Assembly: GCF_030816895.1 (NCBI RefSeq)
Contig: NZ_JAUSYL010000001.1
Coordinates: 62,001-126,000 of the forward strand
Length of the DNA stretch: 64,000 nt
Direction: 5' to 3'
Source: Clavibacter sp. B3I6
Lineage (GTDB): Bacteria > Actinomycetota > Actinomycetes > Actinomycetales > Microbacteriaceae
Under the pieces are notes generated by a model. The model ran no database searches. It was not told the origin of the DNA and saw only the letters and a list, made by a program, of their open reading frames with translations. The translations under genes and the position numbers were made by a program. Of this stretch, positions 31,086 through 38,647 are shown one piece after another (within the stretch, counting starts at the first letter, position 1; each line of letters opens with the position of its first letter).

Positions 31086-32051
31086 GTGATCCCCGCCGCC
31101 GACCTCCTGCCCGCCGAGCGGGCCGACGCGTCGGCGCACGCGGGGGAGCGGCCCGTCGCGGCGGTCCTCGATCCGTCCGCCTGGCACGACCGCGCCGACC
31201 GGCACGCCGGCCGGGCCGACGCGTTCTCCGCGGGCTTCCGCGAGCGCCGCATGGCCGGCCGCACCCACGAGGTCGACGACTTCCTCTTCACCTACTACCC
31301 GCACAAGCCGTCGCTCCTCCGCCGCTGGCACCCGGGCGCGGGAGCGGTCCTCGCCGACGCCGCGGGCGAGGAGCGGGCGGCCTGGCGGTGGTACGTCGCC
31401 GACGCCGAGCGCGCGGCGGGCGGTGTGCGGGTGGACGCCGCCGCGTACCTCGCCGCGCGCGGGTCCACGGCGTCGTTCGTCGAGCGGATCCTCTCCCGCA
31501 CCGCCGCCCGCCCCGGCCGCTTCTCCTGCTTCGGCCTGCACGAGTGGGCCATGGTCTACCGCGTCGCGCCCGGCGAGCAGCGGCACGAGAAGCTGCCGCT
31601 CCGGCTCGGCTCGGCCGCGACCGACGAGGTCGTGGAGACGCACAGGCTGGCCTGCACGCACATCGACGCGTTCCGCTTCTTCACGCCCGAGGCCGTGCCG
31701 CGGAACGCGCTGGCGCCCACGCGCGAGACGCAGCCGGACCTCGAGCAGCCCGGCTGCCTGCACGCCGGCATGGACGTCTACAAGTGGGCGACGAAGCTCG
31801 GCCCCCTCGTGCCCGGCGAGCTCCTCCTCGACGCGTTCGAGCTGGCCCGCGACATCCGCTCGCTCGACATGCGCGCGAGCCCGTACGACGTCTCCGGGCT
31901 CGGCCTCGAGGCCGTGCGCATCGAGGAGCCGTCGGGCAAGGCCCGGTACGCGGCGGAGCAGCGCGGGTTCGCGGGGCGGTCGAACGCGCTGCGGGCGCGG
32001 ATCCTCGACGAGCTCGCGCACGCGCGCCGCGTGGCCGCCGCCGGGCTCTAG
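31086..32051 (+). CDS. Conserved actinobacterial protein (often named 3-methyladenine DNA glycosylase)
   Basis: 321 residues. The DFLFTYYPHKPSLLRRWHPG block (about 63-85) and HEWAMVYR, CTHIDAFRFFTP and MDVYKWATKLGPLVP segments mark a well-conserved actinobacterial family that I remember being named 3-methyladenine DNA glycosylase in databases. I see neither the helix-hairpin-helix with catalytic Asp of AlkA/Tag nor the AAG fold motif, so that name is unproven. Conserved His, Tyr and Trp residues suggest an enzyme. The GTG start sits six bases after TAGCCT, a leaderless arrangement. Confidence 0.65.
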   Translation: MIPAADLLPAERADASAHAGERPVAAVLDPSAWHDRADRHAGRADAFSAGFRERRMAGRTHEVDDFLFTYYPHKPSLLRRWHPGAGAVLADAAGEERAAWRWYVADAERAAGGVRVDAAAYLAARGSTASFVERILSRTAARPGRFSCFGLHEWAMVYRVAPGEQRHEKLPLRLGSAATDEVVETHRLACTHIDAFRFFTPEAVPRNALAPTRETQPDLEQPGCLHAGMDVYKWATKLGPLVPGELLLDAFELARDIRSLDMRASPYDVSGLGLEAVRIEEPSGKARYAAEQRGFAGRSNALRARILDELAHARRVAAAGL

Positions 32052-32095
32052 GGCCGCGGCGCCGTGACGCCGATCAGACCCGCCGACCGCGCGGG

Positions 32096-32515
32096 TCAGC
32101 GTCCGCGCACGCCCTCCGGGTCGCGCAGCCGCTCGATGTCGCGCCGGTCGCGCTTGGTGGGGCGCCCCGCGCCGCGGTCGCGCACGACCGTCGCGGGCGC
32201 GGCGTCGCGCGGCGGGGGCGGGGGAGTGAGGTCGGTCATGGCCTCCGCGGCGACGGCGGGACCCACGCGCTTCACGAGCGTGCGGCGCACCACGAGGATC
32301 CGCTCGGCGCCCGCGACCCGCACGCGCACCTCGTCGCCCGGCCGCACCGCCTGCGACGCCTTGACGCGCTCGTCGGCGACCCGCACGTGCCCGGCCCGGC
32401 ACGCCGCCGTCGCCTGCGACCGGGTCTTGTAGACGCGCACGGCCCAGAGCCAGCTGTCGACGCGGACGGCGGCCTGCCCGGCGGGGGCGGGGGGCAGCGC
32501 GTCGTCGAGGGGCAT
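32096..32515 (-). CDS. S4-domain RNA-binding protein (Hsp15-like)
   Basis: 139 residues. Residues 18-70 are an S4 domain: VRVDSWLWAVRVYKTRSQATAACRAGHVRV (in part), as in Hsp15, which recycles stalled 50S subunits carrying nascent peptides in E. coli. The C-terminal part is basic (RPTKRDRRDIERLRD), a typical RNA-contacting tail. The start ATG 32515 follows TAGGGTCGGAGG, which serves as both -10 box and Shine-Dalgarno-like stretch. Confidence 0.8.
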   Translation of the reverse strand: MPLDDALPPAPAGQAAVRVDSWLWAVRVYKTRSQATAACRAGHVRVADERVKASQAVRPGDEVRVRVAGAERILVVRRTLVKRVGPAVAAEAMTDLTPPPPPRDAAPATVVRDRGAGRPTKRDRRDIERLRDPEGVRGR

Positions 32516-32521
32516 CCTCCG

Positions 32522-32527
32522 ACCCTA
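32522..32527 (-). promoter_or_regulatory. -10 box TAGGGT, leaderless type (S4 gene)
   Basis: TAGGGT plus CGGAGG directly precede ATG 32515. The same TAGNGTCGGAGGATG arrangement recurs at 36491-36505. Confidence 0.5.
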
Positions 32528-32558
32528 GGCGACGGCTCCCCGGTACGCTGGCCCGAGC

Positions 32559-34079
32559 ATGTCGATCACCCGCCGCACACTCCTCACCGCGTCCGTGTCG
32601 GGGCTCTCGCTCCTCGGCCTCGCGGCGTGCACGCGGACGACGCCCACCCCGGCCACCCCCACGTCGATGCCCTCCGCGACGCCGACGCCCGTGCCCACGG
32701 CGGATGCCACGGGCCTCCCGGATCCGGTGGCCTTCGCGCGCTCCGACTGGGCGGGCGACCCGTTCGCCCGGGGATCCGGCAGCTTCCTGCGCCCCGGCGC
32801 CACGCGCGCCGACCGCGAGGCCCTCGCGCGTCCCGTCGACGACCGCGTCTTCTTCGCCGGCGAGGCGACGAGCGCCGACCGCCCCGGCACGGTCGCGGGC
32901 GCCTACGCGTCCGGCCTGCGCGCGGCGGACGAGGTGGACCGCGCGGGCGCCGGCACCGAGCGCGTCGCCGTCGTCGGCGCCGGCATCGCGGGCACCGCCG
33001 CCGCGCGGGCCCTCCGCGACGCCGGGCACGACGTCGTGCTCGTCGAGGCGCGCGCGGAGCTCGGCGGCAGGATCCGCGCCGCCGGCGGCATCGACAGCCC
33101 GGACTGGCCGCACCCCGCCGAGCTCGGCGCGCTCTGGCTCGCCGCCGACGACGACCACGTGCTCCGCGACGCCGTCGAGGCGGCGGGCATCTCCCGGTAC
33201 GGCCTCGCGCTCATCCCCGAGCACCGCGGCCCCGACGGGCAGGTGCGGGATCCGTCGACCGCGGGATCCGACGCCCTCGCCGGCGCGCGCGCCCACGCCC
33301 TCGCCCAGCCGGGCGCGACCAGCCTCGCCGCCGCCCTGCGCGACACCGGCGCCGACGAGCTCGACGCGGACGGCGGAGCGGCCTCGCCCGCCGCCGATCT
33401 CGCCGCGCTGATCGCGACCGACGTCGCGATCGCCCACGGCGCCGCCCCGGACGAGCTCTCCGCCGCCCACGGCCTCGACGAGCCGGGGCCCGTCGGCAAC
33501 GTCGCCGTCACGGGCGGCTTCGCCGGCCTCGTGCAGCACCTGCTGCGCGACCAGGACATGGACGTCCTGCGGGAGGCCACGGTGTCGCGCATCGCGTACG
33601 GCGAGGGGCGGGTGGGGCTGCGCCTCGGATCCGGCGAGTCCCTCTCGGTCGACCGCGTCGTCGTCACGGTGCCGCTCGGGGTGCTGCAGGAGGGCGCGAT
33701 CGCGTTCGACCCGGCGCTCCCGGCCGCGCACGACCAGGCGATCCGCGCGCTCGGCCCCGGCCGCGCCGATCGGATCTGGCTCCGCTTCGCCGCGCCGTTC
33801 TGGTCGACGACCGCCACGGTGTGGACCTCGCACGACGCCGACGGGAGCATCACGCGCTGGTACAACCTCATGCCCATCTCGGGCGAGCCCGTCCTCATGG
33901 CCGAGGTCGGCGCCCTGGCGGCCGAGCGCGTCGCGGCCATGGACGACCAGGAGCTGCGCGCGGCGGCGCTCCGCACGCTCCTGCCCTTCGCGGATCCGGA
34001 CCTCCTCGAGCCGGCGACGCCCGCCCCGACGGACGGACCGGGCGGGACGGCGACGCCGAGCCCGACTCCGACGCCCTAG
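32559..34079 (+). CDS. Circularly permuted flavin amine oxidase-like lipoprotein
   Basis: 506 residues. The signal region MSITRRTLLTASVSGLSLLGLAAC has a twin-arginine and a lipobox Cys, so it is probably a Tat-exported lipoprotein. A Thr/Pro linker follows. Residues about 58-125 (SDWAGDPFARGSGSFLRPG, then RVFFAGEATSADRPGTVAGAYASGLRAA) are what normally ends a flavin monoamine oxidase. Only afterwards comes the FAD Rossmann start VAVVGAGIAGTAAARAL (about 134) with EARAELGGRI. The protein ends just where that C-terminal block would normally follow, in another Thr/Pro tail. Substrate unknown. A TACGCT box lies nine bases before the ATG. The stop overlaps the convergent gene's stop (CTAG). Confidence 0.8.
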   Translation: MSITRRTLLTASVSGLSLLGLAACTRTTPTPATPTSMPSATPTPVPTADATGLPDPVAFARSDWAGDPFARGSGSFLRPGATRADREALARPVDDRVFFAGEATSADRPGTVAGAYASGLRAADEVDRAGAGTERVAVVGAGIAGTAAARALRDAGHDVVLVEARAELGGRIRAAGGIDSPDWPHPAELGALWLAADDDHVLRDAVEAAGISRYGLALIPEHRGPDGQVRDPSTAGSDALAGARAHALAQPGATSLAAALRDTGADELDADGGAASPAADLAALIATDVAIAHGAAPDELSAAHGLDEPGPVGNVAVTGGFAGLVQHLLRDQDMDVLREATVSRIAYGEGRVGLRLGSGESLSVDRVVVTVPLGVLQEGAIAFDPALPAAHDQAIRALGPGRADRIWLRFAAPFWSTTATVWTSHDADGSITRWYNLMPISGEPVLMAEVGALAAERVAAMDDQELRAAALRTLLPFADPDLLEPATPAPTDGPGGTATPSPTPTP

Positions 34080-34867
34080 CGGTCGACGCGCGCGGCGGCC
34101 GGGTGCGGCGCGGCGGGCGCGTCCTCCGCGGGATCCGGGACGGCCGGCGGCGGCGACGCGAGCCCAGGAGCGCTCCCCGGGGAGGCCGCGTCCTCGACTG
34201 CCCCCGCCCGCGGCGGCGCATCCGCCGGCCGAACTCGGCTGAGGCCCACGACCAGCGCCGTCACGCCCGCCAGCACGCCCGCGACGAGCGCCAGCCACGC
34301 GGCGATCTCGAACGGCACGCCCACCTGCGCGGGGTCGAGGAAGAAGTACGGGTACCAGCCGACGCGCGGCCCGCGGATCTCCGTGAACGCGCACCAGGCG
34401 AGGGGGAACGGCATCGCCCAGCCGACGGCCTTCCAGGTCACGCGCGGGCGGCCGGGCGCGAGGGTCCAGTCGAGGAGCGCGTACGCCGGGATCACGAAGT
34501 GCAGCAGCCGGCTCGACCACGGCACCTCGACGTAGTAGGCCTGCGCGCTCGACTCCAGCACGATGAGCCCGAAGACGACGCCGGACACCACGACGTAGCT
34601 GAGGACGACGGCGCGCACGGCCGCCATGAGCCGCGGCTCGATGCCGCCGCGGAGCGCGTGGAGGCCCGACGCGGCGAGCACGACGACCCCCGCCATCCCG
34701 CTCTGCGTGGTGAAGTAGCTGAACCAGTTCTCCGCGGCGAAGGTCGTGAACCCCTGCACGTAGTCGAAGTCCGCGGCGAGCGCGACGACGCCCACGAGCG
34801 CGGCGGCCAGGCGCACGGCACCGAGGATCCTCTGCACAGCACTCCGATCGCGGCCGACTCCCGGCAT
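34076..34867 (-). CDS. Pr6Pr-family membrane protein
   Basis: 263 residues with six hydrophobic segments between 15 and 205, matching the Pr6Pr (FAR-17a/AIG1-like) layout. NWFSYFTTQSG (about 47-57) and HFVIPAYALLDW (about 122-133) are the recognisable conserved spots. The eukaryotic relatives AIG1/ADTRP are membrane hydrolases of fatty acid esters with Thr and His in such positions; whether this protein has that activity is inference. The last 55 residues are Pro/Ala-rich and disordered. An alternative GTG start near 34838 would remove ten basic residues. Confidence 0.75.
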   Translation of the reverse strand: MPGVGRDRSAVQRILGAVRLAAALVGVVALAADFDYVQGFTTFAAENWFSYFTTQSGMAGVVVLAASGLHALRGGIEPRLMAAVRAVVLSYVVVSGVVFGLIVLESSAQAYYVEVPWSSRLLHFVIPAYALLDWTLAPGRPRVTWKAVGWAMPFPLAWCAFTEIRGPRVGWYPYFFLDPAQVGVPFEIAAWLALVAGVLAGVTALVVGLSRVRPADAPPRAGAVEDAASPGSAPGLASPPPAVPDPAEDAPAAPHPAAARVDR

Positions 34868-34953
34868 CCCCGTCGCGTCCAGTCTACGAACGAGGTCTCA
34901 CGATCGCCTCCGTGCCCTCGCGCGTCGCGGGCGGGGACGGCAGGATGACCGCC

Positions 34954-35961
34954 ATGAGCCCTTCATCGCGATCCACCAGCCAGCAGGTGCAGTTCGCCTC
35001 CTTCGGGGGTGTGGACGTCCTCGAGGTCGTCGACGTCCCGCGGCCGACGCCCGGCCCCGGCGAGGTGCTCGTCGAGGTGTTCGCCGCGGGCATCAACCAC
35101 ATCGAGGCGTACATCCGGCAGGGCCGCTTCCCCGACGAGGTGCCGACGGCCTTCCCGAACGGCCAGGGCAGCGACTTCGCGGGCTGCGTCGCCGCGGTCG
35201 GCGAGGGCGTCACGCGCTTCCGCAAGGGCCAGGACGTCCTCGGCCACACCGTCATGGCGGCGCACGCGACGCACGTGGTCGTGCCCGCGGGCAACGTCGT
35301 CCCGAAGCCCGCGCAGCTCCCGTGGGAGGTCGCGGGCGGCCTCTTCCTCGCGGGCCTCGTCGCGCACGACGTGCTGCACGCCGTCACGGTGGGCGAGGGC
35401 GACACCCTCGTCGTGTCCGCCGCGGCAGGCGGTGTCGGCAGCATCGAGGCCCAGCTCGCGATGCGCCGCGGCGCCCGCGTCATCGGCACGTGCGGCGAGC
35501 GCAACTTCGACTACCTCCGCCAGATCGGCGTCACCCCCGTCGTCTACGGGGACGGCCTCGCCGACCGGATCCGGAAGGCCGCCCCGAACGGCGTGCAGGC
35601 CTTCGTCGACAACTTCGGCGGCGGCGAGCAGGTGGCCGAGGAGCTGGGCGTCGCGGCCAAGCGCTTCAGCTCCAGCGACGACCGGAAGCACCTCGAGCTC
35701 GAGGCCGTGCTGCCGCCCGTCGAGGAGGACGACGTGCACCGGTCCCGGACCCTCGCCACGGTCGCCGAGCTCGCGGCCAAGCGCGAGGTGGACGTGCTCG
35801 TCTCCGGCTTCTACCCGCTGGCCCAGGTGCAGGAGGCGTTCGACGACCTGGAGCGCCGGCACGCGCGCGGCAAGATCGTGCTCGGCATGCGCCCCGTGCA
35901 CTACCCGGGCGACCGGCGGAGCACGGCGAAGGCCCGCGACGTCGCCGACGGCCGGGCCTGA
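34954..35961 (+). CDS. NADP-dependent MDR oxidoreductase
   Basis: 335 residues of a zinc-free medium-chain reductase. N-terminal GroES half with FAAGINHIEAYIRQGRFP, and Rossmann half with VVSAAAGGVGSIEAQLAMRRGARVIGTC (about 150-175, in part). Catalytic zinc cysteines are absent. ATG 34954 has AGGA eight bases upstream; ATG 34945 is an alternative adding three residues. It resembles quinone oxidoreductases but is only distantly similar to the copy at 3.7 kb. Monocistronic by its surroundings. Confidence 0.85.
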   Translation: MSPSSRSTSQQVQFASFGGVDVLEVVDVPRPTPGPGEVLVEVFAAGINHIEAYIRQGRFPDEVPTAFPNGQGSDFAGCVAAVGEGVTRFRKGQDVLGHTVMAAHATHVVVPAGNVVPKPAQLPWEVAGGLFLAGLVAHDVLHAVTVGEGDTLVVSAAAGGVGSIEAQLAMRRGARVIGTCGERNFDYLRQIGVTPVVYGDGLADRIRKAAPNGVQAFVDNFGGGEQVAEELGVAAKRFSSSDDRKHLELEAVLPPVEEDDVHRSRTLATVAELAAKREVDVLVSGFYPLAQVQEAFDDLERRHARGKIVLGMRPVHYPGDRRSTAKARDVADGRA

Positions 35962-36013
35962 CGCGGACGTCGGCCGGGGTCGCGCGGTGTCCGCGCGCCC
36001 CGGATCGACGCCG

Positions 36014-36493
36014 TCAGGTGCGGAGGACCTCGGCGGGCTCCGGCTCGGCCGGCGTCTCGATGTGCGCCTCGCGCCAGCGGAGCAGGTCGCGCACGGCGGG
36101 CGACTCGTCGCACTCGAGCATCACGACCGCGGCCCGCGGCGTCGCGTCGTTCACGGCCAGCCACGAGCGCACGCGCTCCGAGGTGTCGCCCACGAGCATC
36201 GTGAGCACGGCCGCCGGCGTGGCGGAGTTCCGTGCGAGGCACGCCCGCACGCCCTCGTCGGGATCGCGCGCGAGCGCCTGCTGCACGTCGAGCGGCGCGT
36301 GCCGGCTGCTGGCGACGCTCTCGCGCACCTTGGGATCGCGGTGCTCGGCCAGCAGGCGCAGCCGGCGGATCTTGCTGGGCGTGACCTCGGGCGCGGGATG
36401 CAGGGCGGCGGCCTGCTCCGCGGTGAGGACGGCGGGCGCGGTCCGGTGCAGGGCCTCGAGCTGCGCGGCGGTGGTGAACCTGATGCACGACAT
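36014..36493 (-). CDS. Variant leucine-rich-repeat protein
   Basis: 159 residues. After 40 residues, three to four helical repeats of 23-25 residues follow, of the type D-x-x-VR-x-x-(L/V)A-x-N/S-x-x-(T/A)P-x-x-(A/V)-L (RDPKVRESVASSRHAPLDVQ, DPDEGVRACLARNSATPAAV, TSERVRSWLAVNDATPRAAV). This is the variant leucine-rich (HEAT-like) repeat seen in actinobacterial proteins and presumed to bind proteins. No enzyme domain. ATG 36493 sits after TAGCGTCGGAGG, again -10 box plus start. Confidence 0.75.
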   Translation of the reverse strand: MSCIRFTTAAQLEALHRTAPAVLTAEQAAALHPAPEVTPSKIRRLRLLAEHRDPKVRESVASSRHAPLDVQQALARDPDEGVRACLARNSATPAAVLTMLVGDTSERVRSWLAVNDATPRAAVVMLECDESPAVRDLLRWREAHIETPAEPEPAEVLRT

Positions 36494-36499
36494 CCTCCG

Positions 36500-36505
36500 A
36501 CGCTA
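36500..36505 (-). promoter_or_regulatory. -10 box TAGCGT, leaderless type
   Basis: Six bases (CGGAGG) separate it from ATG 36493, as at the S4-domain gene. Confidence 0.5.
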
Positions 36506-36534
36506 CCCAAGGCGGCCGTGAGATGGTGGATCGC

Positions 36535-37491
36535 ATGAGCGCCGATCGCCCGCCCGAGCCCCCGCGCGGGGCGCATCGCGACAGCGGCGACGCGTGGGTC
36601 GAGGGTCCCGACGGCCAGCGCTTCTGGGGCGCCTTCGGCGCTGCGGGCCTCCTCGTGCACGACCCCGACCGCGGCGTCCTCCTGCAGCACCGCGTCGCCT
36701 GGAGCCACCACGGCGGCACGTGGGGCCTCCCGGGCGGGGCGCGTCACGCGGGCGAGTCCGCCGTCGACGGCGCGGCGCGCGAGTCGGCCGAGGAGGCGGG
36801 CGTGCCGCCCGCCGGGATCCGGCCGGTGCTCGCCACCGTGCTCGACCTCGGCTTCTGGAGCTACGCCACGGTCACGGCGCGCGTCCTCCGCCCCTTCGAG
36901 CCGCGCGTCGCCGACGCCGAGAGCATCGAGCTGCGCTGGGTGCCGGTCGACGAGGTCGACGCGCTGCCGCTGCACCCGGGCTTCGGCGGATCCTGGCCCA
37001 TGCTGCGCGCGGAGCTCGCGCGCGACGTCACCCTGGTGGTCGACACCGCGAACCTCCTGGGCTCGCGGCCGGACGGCTGGTGGCGGGACCGCGCCGGCTC
37101 CACGACCCGCCTCCTCGCCGAGCTCGACGCCCTGGCGCGCGACGGGCTGCCCGCCGCCGACCTCGACCTGCCGGGCGACGTGCGCTGGCCGGACGTCGTG
37201 GCCGTCGTGGAGGGCGCCGCGCGCGACGCGGCGCTCCCCGAGGTGCCCGCGACGGATCCCGCGCTCCCCGTCCTCCGCGCCCCCGGGCTGACCGTGGTCC
37301 CGGCCCCGGCGGACGGCGACGGCGAGATCGCGCGGGTCGTCGCCGCGGCGCGGGACGCCGGCCGGGAGGTCGTGGTGGTCACGGCCGACCGCGGGCTGGC
37401 CGCGCGCGTCGAGGAGCTCGGCGCCCGCGTGCTCGGTCCCGGCCGCATCCGCGCGCTCCTCGACGCGCGCGCGGCCCGCGACGCGCGCTAG
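36535..37491 (+). CDS. NUDIX hydrolase fused to a NYN/PIN-like domain
   Basis: 318 residues from ATG 36535 (ATG 36523 is an alternative). Residues about 30-150 are a NUDIX domain with a complete box: GGARHAGESAVDGAARESAEEAG. Residues about 158-318 begin TLVVDTANLLGSRPDGWWRDRAG and end VVVVTADRGLAARVEELGARVLGP, the acidic-site pattern of NYN/PIN-like nucleases (Asp at strand 1, DR after strand 4). A nucleotide-cleaning enzyme joined to a probable ribonuclease-like domain is unusual outside actinobacteria. Substrates unknown. Confidence 0.75.
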   Translation: MSADRPPEPPRGAHRDSGDAWVEGPDGQRFWGAFGAAGLLVHDPDRGVLLQHRVAWSHHGGTWGLPGGARHAGESAVDGAARESAEEAGVPPAGIRPVLATVLDLGFWSYATVTARVLRPFEPRVADAESIELRWVPVDEVDALPLHPGFGGSWPMLRAELARDVTLVVDTANLLGSRPDGWWRDRAGSTTRLLAELDALARDGLPAADLDLPGDVRWPDVVAVVEGAARDAALPEVPATDPALPVLRAPGLTVVPAPADGDGEIARVVAAARDAGREVVVVTADRGLAARVEELGARVLGPGRIRALLDARAARDAR

Positions 37492-37508
37492 GCCGGGCGG
37501 GCCGGCGG

Positions 37509-38369
37509 CTACCGGCCGGCGGGATCCGTCACGAAGTCGATGAGCTGCTCCACCCGGCCGAGGAGCGCGGGCTCCAGGTCCCGGTACGAGCGCACCTGGC
37601 CGAGGATCCGCTGCCAGGCCCGGGCGATGTCCGCCTGCTCCTCGTGCGGCCAGCCGAGCGCGGCGCAGATGCCGTGCTTCCACTCGACGCTCCGCGGGAT
37701 CACGGGCCATTCGCGGAGGCCCAGCCGCGCGGGCTTCACCGACTGCCACACGTCGACGTAGGGGTGCCCGACCACGAGCGCGTGCGCCCGGTGCGGCCCG
37801 CGCGCGACGGCCTCGGCGATGCGGCTCTCCTTGGATCCGGGCACGAGGTGGTCGACGAGCACGCCGACGCGGCGGCCCTTCCCGGGGCGGAACCGGTCGA
37901 GCTCCTCGTCGAGGTGGTCGACGCCCTCGAGGTACTCCACGACGACGCCCTCGATGCGGAGGTCCTCGCCCCACACCTTCTCCACGAGCTCGGCGTCGTG
38001 CCGGCCCTCCACGAAGATCCGGCTGGGCAGCGCCACGCGCGCCTGCCGGTCGGCGACCGCGAGCGACCCGGACGCGGTGCGCGCGGGGCCGGCGGGCGCG
38101 ACGCGCGGCACCCGGAGCGCGACGGGCTCGCCCTCGAGCAGGAAGGATCCGCTGAGCGGGAAGGTGCGCTGCTTCCGCCGGAAGTCCTCGAGCACGACCA
38201 TGCCGGACTCGACGCGCACGATCGCACCGCAGAACCCCGTCGACAGCTCCTCCACCACGAGGTCGCGCGTCGCGTCCTGCGGCCGGGGCGCCGCCTTCGC
38301 GGGGCCGCGCCAGCCGGTGGCGAGCACGTCCTGTCCGTAGCGGTCGTCGTCGAGGGGAGGCGGCGTCAT
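37509..38369 (-). CDS. DUF3097-family protein
   Basis: 286 residues from the ATG at 38369, which overlaps the emfourin-like stop as ATGA. I recognise the actinobacterial DUF3097 layout: N-terminal DDDRYGQDVL, FVEGRHDAELVEKVWGEDLR (Toprim-like EGxxD/E, about residues 120-140), VLVDHLVPGSKESRIAE (DxxxPG), and HPYVDVWQSVKP. The acidic residues suggest a Toprim-like metal site and hence nucleic-acid or nucleotide chemistry. Experimental function unknown to me. The coupling to a protease inhibitor gene may be only compaction. Confidence 0.75.
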   Translation of the reverse strand: MTPPPLDDDRYGQDVLATGWRGPAKAAPRPQDATRDLVVEELSTGFCGAIVRVESGMVVLEDFRRKQRTFPLSGSFLLEGEPVALRVPRVAPAGPARTASGSLAVADRQARVALPSRIFVEGRHDAELVEKVWGEDLRIEGVVVEYLEGVDHLDEELDRFRPGKGRRVGVLVDHLVPGSKESRIAEAVARGPHRAHALVVGHPYVDVWQSVKPARLGLREWPVIPRSVEWKHGICAALGWPHEEQADIARAWQRILGQVRSYRDLEPALLGRVEQLIDFVTDPAGR

Positions 38370-38647
38370 CCCCCCAGGCTCCCACGGGACGCCTCGCGCA
38401 CCCGGTCGACGAGCCGACGCCACGGGCCCTCGACGGCGGCCTCGCCGAGGTGCGCCTCCCGGTCGTCGGCGCGCACGAGGTACGTGAAGCGGTCGGTGCC
38501 GGGCGTGGGCGGGGCCGGCTCGTCCCAGGGGCAGTCGTCGACGAGGGCGCACCACGCCGCCTGCTCGTCCGCGCCGTCGTCCACGCGCACCGACCAGGTG
38601 CGGGTCATGCCCGCGATCCCGCCCGTGCGCGACACGGCGATCTCCAC
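38366..38647 (-). CDS. Emfourin-type protease inhibitor
   Basis: 93 residues starting GTG at 38647, in direct contact with the TAG of the M4 protease gene (no base between). It starts MEIAVSRTGGIAGMTRTWSV and contains DRFTYLVRADDREAHLGEAAV, resembling emfourin, the protein inhibitor encoded beside protealysin in Serratia. It should bind the active site of the neighbouring M4 protease and keep it inactive in the cytoplasm. Identification rests on short motifs plus the characteristic gene order. Confidence 0.75.
   Translation of the reverse strand: MEIAVSRTGGIAGMTRTWSVRVDDGADEQAAWCALVDDCPWDEPAPPTPGTDRFTYLVRADDREAHLGEAAVEGPWRRLVDRVREASRGSLGG

Noticed and set aside
31086..32051. Assigning 3-methyladenine DNA glycosylase activity
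   Set aside because: The remembered database name is not backed by any glycosylase motif visible here.
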